DNA from: Bettongia penicillata ogilbyi
Taxonomy: Eukaryota > Chordata > Mammalia > Diprotodontia > Potoroidae
Direction of reading: 5' to 3'
Assembly (NCBI GenBank): GCA_023548195.1
Contig: JAJHZJ010000808.1
Location: 6,936,389 to 7,000,388, forward strand
DNA: 64,000 bases
The position numbers were made by a program, and so were the translations under genes. The notes below the pieces were generated by a model, which was not told the DNA's origin, did not search any database, and saw nothing but the letters and a program-made list of their open reading frames with translations. Positions 56,555-64,000 of the stretch are shown piece by piece; position 1 is the first letter of the stretch; each line of letters opens with the position of its first letter.

Positions 56555-56940
56555 AAGAATATTTTAATGATGATCAACTATCAAAGACTTAACTACTTTG
56601 ATCAAAACAATGATCCAAAAGAATTCCACATGACCCGTCATGAAAAATGATATTTACCTCTAGAGAAAGAACTGATTAACTCTGAGTCAGAATAAAGCAT
56701 GTTGTTAACTTTATTTATCTTGTTTGTTTGTATCTGTATGTTTTATTTTTCAATATAACTATATGGAAATATATTTTACATGAATTCACATGTATAATCA
56801 ATACCATATTACTTGCCTTTCAAAATGATAGGGGAAGAGTAGAAAGGAAGGAGAGAATTTGGAATTCAAAAAAAAGAATGTTAAATAATTTTAAACCAAT
56901 TGGGAAATATTTAATGAAATAATTTTTTTTAAAGTAAAAT
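56555..56940 (+). mobile_element. L1 LINE 3' part (second half, 3'UTR)
   Basis: It resumes the L1 after the HAL1-like insertion: gatgatcaactatcaaagac, acctctagagaaagaactga, atggaaatatattttacatg, then gagaatttggaattcaaa and an A-rich end. Confidence 0.85.
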
Positions 56941-58014
56941 GGGTCTCAGTGAATTAGTATTGCTAGGTTTTTATACAAAGGAATAATTTGTTTTTAAATG
57001 TGGGATTAATTAATTCTAAAGATTTGGGAGGAAATTGACTTTCCCTAAAATAAAAAGTTTAAATGTTACCTTCATATACTTTTGCTGTAAAAGTAGATCT
57101 TCTTAGCCTCTGAGCATTATATGAGGTGGTTCTGATCTGCCTTAGAAGAGGATCTACTCTTATCTTCCTGGAGGGAGGATCGTATGGGAAGGGTTATTAT
57201 GATTTCATCTTGAACCAATACATTGTAAAGTTTGCCTACTCCAATATCATTCAAAAGGGCCATGAGTCAAGAACATCCTCTTTAGTACCCTTTGTGGGTC
57301 TGAATTTGCTTGGAGGGACAATTAGCAATGGTCTCCTCAAGAGAGTGATTTTAGCTAATTAACTGTTTTTGCTCATTGTGACTTATTTTAACTCCATTCA
57401 TACCATTCATAACTGTTACCTAGCAGTGACTTTTGTTTAACTAACACTTTCATTCCAGTTTTCACATATAGGCTATCATAGAGTATTGCAGTATTATAAT
57501 TACATAAATGGGCAGAATAACTTGCAGAATTAAGTTTTCCTCAGGAAATTATTTTTTCACAAAGAAAACTTGAAGCCCCAAGTACCATGAATGGTTTTCA
57601 ATCTTTCTCCCTGCCTTCCATCTATAATGAGAAGATTGGAATGAGATAGGCTATTGGCCTGTTTTTGCTCTAGGATGTACCTTCTAACTTGGGATTTCTT
57701 TGTGATCTTGGGGCTCCTTATTTGTCTTGATGAAGAGATATGTATCCTTTATGCTTGTCTATCTTGGAAATAAAATAGGATAAAGGACAGCTCCTACTTA
57801 GAAAAATAAAATCTAGTGAGTAAAATTTTCACACACCTACACAGAAACACAAGTTGGAGAAATCTTGTCAAATTATTTTCAATTGGCTTTTATTATTTTT
57901 TAAAAATACAATCGGAATTTAGGAGGAGAAAATGAATCAGTGCTTGGAAGCTTGCCCATAGAAGAGCCTTTGGAGATAGGATAATGTAGGGAAAAAAAAA
58001 CAAAAACCATTGGA
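56941..58014. other. Unrecognised sequence
   Basis: No gene. A 78-codon frame at 57126-57362 has no recognisable domain. Bases 57290-57560 are repeat-free. Confidence 0.35.
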
Positions 58015-58165
58015 TTAAGAAGCCATCAGTTTCTTCTGTAGAATCAAGATAATGGTACTTGTTTACTTATCTCAAACACTCATGAGGTTTGCATAAAAAA
58101 ATCACTAAGGTCCTTTGCAACTTTAAAATGGCTAAATCCTATGTAAGTACTTTATTATCTATCTA
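58015..58165 (+). mobile_element. SINE 3' fragment, diverged
   Basis: tttcttctgtagaatcaaga, then cactaaggtcctttgcaact and a decayed tail. Confidence 0.45.
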
Positions 58166-58317
58166 TGCTTAATAATCTCCTTTATGGAGATTTAGCTGAA
58201 GCTCCCCTTAAGTTCTTCCTGCTTCTTCCTTATCTTGCTTATTTTCTAAGATTTTGCCTCCTTTGATCCCTTATCTAACCCCCTCCCCCTCCCCCCAACC
58301 TCCAACCCCTTTTCTTC

Positions 58318-58395
58318 CAGATAGTAAGTAGCAGAAGTAGCATTAGAACCCAAATATTTTGACGACTGGTCTCTTTCTCCACCGTACTATGATAA
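58318..58395 (-). mobile_element. MIR-type SINE scrap
   Basis: gatagtaagtagcagaagta, attagaacccaaatatt, then accgtactatgat. Confidence 0.4.
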
Positions 58396-58472
58396 CCCCT
58401 CTCCCATCAGGACTCTTAGCTCTAGTAATGCTAGTCATTTAGATCTCAAAACCCATTTAAGCATAAAAAACC

Positions 58473-58516
58473 CCAAAACACACAGACACACACACACACA
58501 CTCACACACACACACA
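58473..58516. repeat. (AC)n microsatellite
   Basis: Impure CA array with CTCACA interruptions. Confidence 0.9.
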
Positions 58517-60473
58517 TCAAAACAAACAACACAGTGTCCCTTCAAGAACACTACTCCAGAGACCTGGGATACCTCTGCTTTTGTAACTTGGGAGAAAGGT
58601 CAATGTCCTGAATATAGATTTGCGGTCAGATGCTATCTCCCTCCTCTAACAAACTTGCTGTTCGGTCTGTCTGATTATGGCTAGCAGTTTATTTTCACAA
58701 GAACCCATTCCTCAGTATTTTTCTTTAAAAGACATTCTGTCCCTTTAATTTGCCAATTCTAGTAACTTTTATAGCAGTGAATATTCTTGGCTTTTTAGAC
58801 GCAAGAAGATGGCTGGCTCTTTATTTTTAATTCTCTGAGGCAAATCCTTCCTCCAGTTCATGTGTCATTGTCTTAGGGAAGGCAGATGTGATGTCATGGC
58901 ATAAAAGCAGAATGCACCTTAGCCCACTGTCAAGGAGTATGTGTGTGTAGGTCTGAGCCTAGTGTATAAGATTTACTGTGAAAGCTGGTACCTCCCCCAC
59001 TTCCCCTCTTTCAGGCCCCTGGCTCTAGCCACTATATTTCTTTTTATAGCACAAGAAAGCTTCGGATGTACTTTCTCTTCCTGGCACGTGAGCTGACAGC
59101 TAATACATTTTTTAAACTGGCCTGCAGACACATGATCTCAGATGCCTGAGATATAACAAGGACATATGTAAAGTGGCACACAAACCCACAGGGAAGTCAG
59201 ATAAAACTGAGAAAGGAAAACTTTTCAGGCTCCCAACAAGTCACCAATAAAACACCCCAGGAGCCTCAGCATGAACTCCCTAGAAACAAAATCCCTGCCA
59301 GCAAGAGATCTCATTGATTTTGGTGATCGCAAGGAATTAGAGAGATAGTTTTCTTTCTCAAGGTCTTTCCCATGGTACATGGCTACATCTTTTCCTTCTT
59401 TCTAGGCACTCAGGACTTCATTAAAAATTTATTTATAACAGAGCAGAAAGCCCACATTGCCAGAATGAATTCAAAGATTTTGAGAGACAGTTCTTCATTC
59501 AGAATGACATCCCACTGGATAATGTCCTGGAAAAGAAAAAGGCCAAAGAGAAGTGATATTGTTTGGACTCGTGCTTGAATTATAACATTTTATAATACTG
59601 TTGAAGGAAAGAATAAGCATAAGTTATTTGTTTGCCCATAATTTGCTAGACCCTGGGGAGTTCAAATATAAAAATGAGGCATTTCATGACAAGGAGTTTA
59701 CTAGTGCCCATCCCTCAGTTTGATCTTATGCCATTTTGCTGACTTTCATGAAGTTGTCGATTTGAAAATTTCATATGTGTTCTGCATTGTGTTAAACTGT
59801 TAAAACCAAAGAGTAATACACTATTTGAGATTTTTACATGAAAGATATTTTTGGTTCTTGGTGAATTAGCTCACATGCCATGTGAATTTCATTACTTATT
59901 CCATGTATGCTGCTAAATTTTCTTATTATTCAAAGTGTCAGTGCTTGAGACTCTTTCCTATTATGTATACCCAGGAATCACACGGTTCCATGTTAATGAT
60001 GTCTTAGTCCTTTTGAGTTCCCTATAGTTTTCATGAGTGAAGATATCTCAGCGTTGCTCACTACTAATAGAATACTTTTACTGAAGTTATGCCTTTTCTT
60101 TGTTGACCCAAGATTCTGACTAGGGTAAATGGTGAAATCATTCAGGATTAAAAGTGCTACTATTAGATGTACAGATGCTCATTTGGTCAAGGGTCAGTGA
60201 TAGCAGAGAGTAACTTATTTGAAATCTCCTAGTACAAGTATTATATTAGGGGAGCTAGAATTGATTTGAAAGAATATAAGGCAAGGGCAAAACAGTGTTA
60301 AGATTAGAATGAAGCTAGGTTTTGGACTCCTCACTAGTGAAAGTTAGTCATACAGAATGGAGGGAAGGTTAGAGGTGAGGGCAAAATCTTGGGGTCAGGA
60401 GCAGGAGATTAATGTAGAAAAAAAATTAAAGTCTTGAGATTAAAAACAAGTGTCTAGAAGGCTGTATCCTAGA
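58517..60473. other. Long repeat-free, unrecognised stretch
   Basis: Almost 2 kb without a repeat I can recognise, the longest such run in the window. A polypyrimidine-AG sequence at 59390-59405 precedes a 57-codon open run (59406-59578); see findings. No polyadenylation signal follows closely. Confidence 0.4.
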
Positions 60474-60604
60474 ACAATGGTTCTCAAAATTTTGGAATTC
60501 AAAACCCTTTTTAACTAAATAAAAAGTTAGGATCCTCTCCCAAAGGACTTTTGCTGATATGGATTTATAATTATCACCTTATAAATTTCTATTTTGCTAT
60601 AAAA
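60474..60604 (+). mobile_element. hAT/Charlie-type DNA transposon end
   Basis: caatggttctcaaaattttg start followed by caaaacccttttta and aaaggacttttgctgatatg, as in old mammalian hAT MITEs. Second terminus not visible. Confidence 0.5.
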
Positions 60605-60700
60605 TTAATAATAGGTAGGATTTCTATAACATCTACTATATACCAGGCCAGGCACTGTGCTTAAGCACTTTATAAATATTAATACAGTTTTGACCTTGAA
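60605..60700 (-). mobile_element. MIR-type SINE 3' fragment
   Basis: Reversed tail: tctataacatctactatata, aggcactgtgcttaagcact. Confidence 0.55.
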
Positions 60701-61249
60701 GGCACTCTGAAAGTTTCTTTGATATGTCAAGAATTCAATGACCACATTTTGCACATCAAGGCCTTAGAATAAGTGGAGAATTTAAAAAAATTGCTAGCAA
60801 CAGAGTACTTTTAAATATAAATTTTAGAGCAAGAAAATCAACAAGGAAAGGAGACAGTCATTATTTGATTTCATATCCCTTTTAGTGGGACTGACAAGGG
60901 TCAAGGATTCAGAAAGTCACCAGGATTCAGAGAAGATAATGTTTTGTTGAGAAAGAAGGGTAAGATTGAAATTAGGATTCAAGTAAGCATAAACCTCAGG
61001 AACCTGGCTTTCTTAGAAAATACAAAGGATTGCTACGAGCAGGAAGCCCAGTATACTATAGGCACAGACATTCAAGCTAGAATTCTTGTTTCTGGATCAA
61101 GAGGCATGGTTTAAGGATGTGTGATGAGCCCATTGTTTATTCAAACTCAACCTGCCTCTCTAAAATGGAAAGTTCCTATATTCTCTGCTCTCCCCTTTAT
61201 CACTTTATCTCCCTAATCCCATCAAGGGCTGCATTCATTATACCAGTTA
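60701..61249. other. Unrecognised sequence
   Basis: No gene or clear repeat. Confidence 0.3.
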
Positions 61250-61365
61250 ACAAAATTTAGAAATGTGAGAGTTGGAAAGGACCCTCTAATTTAAACTAAC
61301 CCTGAATAAAATCTCTTAAAATCCATTGGACAAATAATCTACCTATATTTAAACACCTACAAGCA
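61250..61365 (-). mobile_element. CR1/L3-type LINE, split copy (first part)
   Basis: gagttggaaaggaccctct, then ctaaccctgaataaaatctc, matching the start of the 20825-22345 fossil. It is interrupted by a SINE. Confidence 0.5.
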
Positions 61366-61620
61366 TCTAGGAGTCAAAGTGGATAAAATACTGGACTTGG
61401 AGTCAGGAAGCCTGCGTTTAAATCCTTCCTCAGATACTTACTAGACATGTGACACCAAGAAAGTCACTTAACCTATCAGTCTCAGTTTCCCCATCTGCAA
61501 AGTGCAGATATTAATAACACCTCTCTCAGAGTTTCAAGAATCAATTAGATTGCATGTATAGTGCTTTACAAGCTATAAATCAAGTACTATGTAAATACCA
61601 CATTTTATTATTACCTATTA
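61366..61620 (+). mobile_element. MIR/core-type SINE, full length
   Basis: Head gcatctaggagtcaaagtgg, box B gtttaaatccttcc, core agaaagtcacttaacctatc, then ccatctgcaaagtgcagata and a tail ctttacaagctataaatc with (ATT)n. Confidence 0.8.
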
Positions 61621-61740
61621 TTAAGGAATAAATTATCTTTGGAAATAACCCATTCCCACTTGGATAGCTCTTTTAGGAACTTTGCTTTTTTTTTTTTTCT
61701 TACATCAAGTCTCTCAATTTAACTGAACTAGTTAGGCTAT
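61621..61740 (-). mobile_element. CR1/L3-type LINE, split copy (second part)
   Basis: cccattcccacttggatagc, then aggaactttgc and cttacatcaagtctctcaat continue the CR1-type 3' end beyond the SINE. Confidence 0.5.
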
Positions 61741-61934
61741 GGGTTTGGGACAACCTGAGGCAGATGGTGTCATGTCAATAGAAAGAATCAAAAATTACTG
61801 CTTAATTTTTCTTTTGATTTCATCTTTTCTACTTAGGAGAATAACTGGCTAGAATAATTAACATGTTAATAGATAATTTAATTAATTTCAAAAATATTTC
61901 TCAAACAGAACACAGTGGAAATCTCTGGGAAAGA

Positions 61935-62000
61935 TTGAAAATTTAGTTAAGATGTAGTTCTTGCTTTTACAGAGCTTACAGCCTGGTAGGATCATATTAT
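61935..62000 (-). mobile_element. L2-like scrap
   Basis: cttgcttttacagagcttac with agcctggtaggatc. Confidence 0.4.
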
Positions 62001-62029
62001 CTTATTGTATATTATAAATAAATAAAATA

Positions 62030-62265
62030 GTTAGCAATTATGTAAGAGCTTTAACCTTGACAAGGTGTTTTACGTATGTCTTTTGATCCTCACATCTACC
62101 CTGTGAAGTAGATGCTATGAATATACCAGTTTTGCAGATGAGGAAACTGAGGTTTAAACAGGTGAAGTGTCCTATCCAGGGTCACAAATCTAGCAAGTAT
62201 CTGAGGTGTGATTTGAACCCAGGTCTTGTCATCAAGCCTAGCACTCTGTCCACTCACTTTGTATC
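62030..62265 (-). mobile_element. MIR/core-type SINE, near full length
   Basis: Reversed tail (gtaagagctttaaccttgac), cagatgaggaaactgaggtt, box B gatttgaacccagg and head gcactctgtccactcac. Confidence 0.8.
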
Positions 62266-62712
62266 CTTTCTGACTAGTTGTTATTACAGCAAAGTGAATT
62301 GAAAGTGTTTCAAATTACATGATATTCTGTCAACTTGGAATTTGAATACTGGCTGTAAGAGTTGTGACCCATATAAGCCTCGGGTTTTCTTTTCTTTCCT
62401 TTTTCAATAATGCTATATATATTTTTTAAAAAATCCGTTTATTTATTACTTTTATCTCAATGAAAGAAAAAACAATTCTGAATTTCTTGTAATAGGTCCA
62501 GTTCTCCAGAGAAATTATTAGTAGACCATCTCTATCCAAGATCATTAAACACCTTATAAGAATCTTGGATTGTACACAATAGAGATAAGGAGTTGGGAAC
62601 ACATCTGGCACATAGACCTCTCCAAAATTTTCATTACTAAGTTGACAAATTCCTCTTAACTTATAACTGATGCATTTATAGACATATGCATATGTGTCTA
62701 TAAACAGTTCTA
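62266..62712. other. Unrecognised sequence
   Basis: A 97-codon minus-strand frame (62719-62426) runs into the SINE head and has no recognisable domain. Confidence 0.3.
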
Positions 62713-63026
62713 GGGGCAACTAGGTGGTACATTGGGTAGAGTACCAGTGCAGGAGTCAGGAGGACCTGAGTTCAAATGTCACCTCAGACACTTGACACTC
62801 ACTAGCTGTGTGACCTTGGGAAAGTCACTTAACCCCAATTGCCTCATCCCTGGGTCATCTCCAGTCATCCTGATGAATATCTGGTCAGGGGATTCAGATG
62901 GCTCTGGAGGAGAAGTGAGGCTGGTGACCTGCACAGCCCTCCCTTACTCAAAACAAAGTCAAGTGCAAGTCATGTCATTATTTCTCTGATGGTGTGAACT
63001 TCTTCAGCAATGAAGGATGAACACAC
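62713..63026 (+). mobile_element. RTE-tailed SINE, full length with target duplication
   Basis: The tRNA-like head (ggggcaactaggtggtacat), box B (gttcaaatgtcacc), and core (gtgaccttgggaaagtcact) are followed by a long RTE-derived tail. The tail has catctccagtcatcctgatg, gatggctctggaggagaagt, gtgcaagtcatgtcattatt and gcaatgaaggatgaacacac. Flanking 13-base duplications at 62700-62712 and 63027-63039 match at 11 of 13 bases. This is the best-preserved copy of its family here, and the 85-codon frame across it is not a gene. Confidence 0.9.
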
Positions 63027-63239
63027 ATAAACAATTTTATCTTGACACAGCAATGAGAAGGCCATACAAAGTCCTTCTTTCACTTAGAATCCTATCCTGG
63101 AAACAAGGGTGAGTAGGAAGGATTGCAACACATGCAGTAAATGCCTGGCTGAGCTATTGCTATTGTAGCCCACGTCCCAAAGCAGTTCTGACCACAGTTA
63201 TACCCAGAAGGTTTATCACAAATTTATGATAGGCTTATA

Positions 63240-63356
63240 AAGGCAGAGATGGAAAGTGGTCCTTGGAAGTGATCTAGTCCAATCCTCTCTATTCACAGGT
63301 AAGGAAACAGACTTGAGAGGACAAGTCAGTTGCCTGAAGTAAAAACTGGAATTCAA
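63240..63356 (-). mobile_element. MIR-type SINE, possibly split
   Basis: gtggtccttggaagtgatct, then acaggtaaggaaacagactt and ctggaattcaaa. A possible remainder (ctggaatttaagtccagctc) lies at 63865. Confidence 0.55.
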
Positions 63357-63842
63357 ATTAAAAAAAGTTAACAAGGATTTAATAAGTGCTTATTGTGTCC
63401 CAGGCAAAGCACTAAGTACTAAAAATACAAGTACAAGCAGAAAGATAGTTCCTATCCTCAAGGAGCTTACATTCTAACCAGGAAAGAAAATATATAAAAG
63501 ACAGCTGAAAAGAGTGCAAGGAAATGAAGATACCTGCAGTGGAGGGAAAGGCAGAGAAAGTTCACTGAGTCACAATTAGAACCCAGGGAAGAAGGAGGAC
63601 ATGCTTTTCTTGGGCCTTTTCCTTAAAATGGAGGTTCTGGAGGGAATCAGCCAAGTGGAGAAAGAGGCCACAGGAGAGATAGTATTTTCATTGTAGTTCT
63701 TCGGTGGAGTGAGCTTCCAGGGTAAAGAGGTTTCTATGGCTTGGTGAAGTCATATAGAAATGAGTCAGTAGTACAGTCTGTAGAGTAATGAAATTATAAT
63801 TGTCCTGGTCTTCTATAAAATGGAGGTTCTGGGAGGAATCAA
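63357..63842 (-). mobile_element. L2-like LINE fragment
   Basis: Reversed 3' end: gatttaataagtgcttattg, ccaggcaaagcactaagtac, ctatcctcaaggagcttaca. The body then contains two near-identical 28-base blocks (63624-63651 and 63815-63842). Confidence 0.55.
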
Positions 63843-64000
63843 ACAATATTCAAACCAACGTCCCTGGAATTTAAGTCCAGCTCTCTTTCCGCATCCCATA
63901 GGTTGATGTTAATTCAGCCTAGAAAAATCTAGGCACTTCTGATGTTAACTCGTGCCTAAATTATCAAGTCCCTTACTTTCAACAAACCAAACACTACAAA

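Noticed and set aside
62713..62830. tRNA gene-like sequence
   Set aside because: The A- and B-box-like motifs belong to the head of a SINE; there is no cloverleaf-compatible acceptor stem. The same applies to the other SINE heads in the window.
1..64000. CRISPR arrays, operons, ribosome binding sites or bacterial-type elements
   Set aside because: The window is a vertebrate genome segment; the tandem arrays are microsatellites or LTR repeats, without regular unique spacers.

Overview
This window looks like intergenic (or deep intronic) DNA from a marsupial. The case rests on its repeats. There are many copies of a tRNA-headed SINE whose 3' half reads like marsupial-specific families, SINEs that borrow an RTE-LINE 3' tail, and fragments of the RTE LINE itself. 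Marsupial-type L1 and half-L1 (HAL1-like) elements are present, along with old mammalian L2, CR1/L3-type LINE and MIR-type SINE fossils. Base composition is AT-rich and CpG is scarce. I cannot name the species from the sequence alone. I found no convincing protein-coding host gene, tRNA, rRNA, snRNA or CRISPR. Every long open frame is a repeat-derived pseudogene, low-complexity DNA, or of a length expected by chance in about 64 kb.

Layout. 1-9 kb: mostly unrecognised sequence with a (TA)n(GA)n array, a 300-bp polypyrimidine tract, a (CTTC)n array, a stack of nested SINEs near 5 kb and a near-perfect 48-bp palindrome at 7.4 kb. 9-19 kb: retroelement-dense, with a minus-strand RTE 3' half next to a solo LTR (9.3-10.3 kb), an L2 carrying two SINEs and a local duplication (10.5-12.3 kb), a minus-strand L1 tail (14.2-15.1 kb), an RTE-tailed element, an old L1/HAL1-type ORF1 fossil, a degenerate minisatellite, and a plus-strand RTE LINE split by a second LTR (17.1-18.9 kb). 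19-31 kb: sparse, with a CR1/L3 fossil (20.8-22.3 kb), microsatellites and several repeat-poor stretches that are candidates for conserved non-coding elements. 31-41 kb: a long alternating purine-pyrimidine block, many SINEs, L2 pieces, an L1 tail with a perfect 14-bp target-site duplication inside an L2, and a third LTR of the same family. 40.8-43.4 kb: an unrelated LTR with duplicated promoter-like units, abutting a minus-strand L1/HAL1 5' end whose ORF1 is broken by a chimeric L1-5'UTR/SINE insertion. 44-53 kb: scattered SINEs, L2 and DNA-transposon fossils. 53.1-56.9 kb: an L1 3' end split by a HAL1-like element with target-site duplications. 57-64 kb: sparse, ending in SINEs, a CR1 fossil and a well-preserved RTE-tailed SINE.

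There is no operon or pathway to describe. The interest lies in the history of nested and chimeric insertions, in unusually perfect palindromes, and in a few repeat-free stretches with retained CpGs or homeodomain-like motifs that could be regulatory. Family names were assigned by eye from remembered consensus motifs, so boundaries are approximate (usually within 5-30 bases) unless a target-site duplication fixes them.
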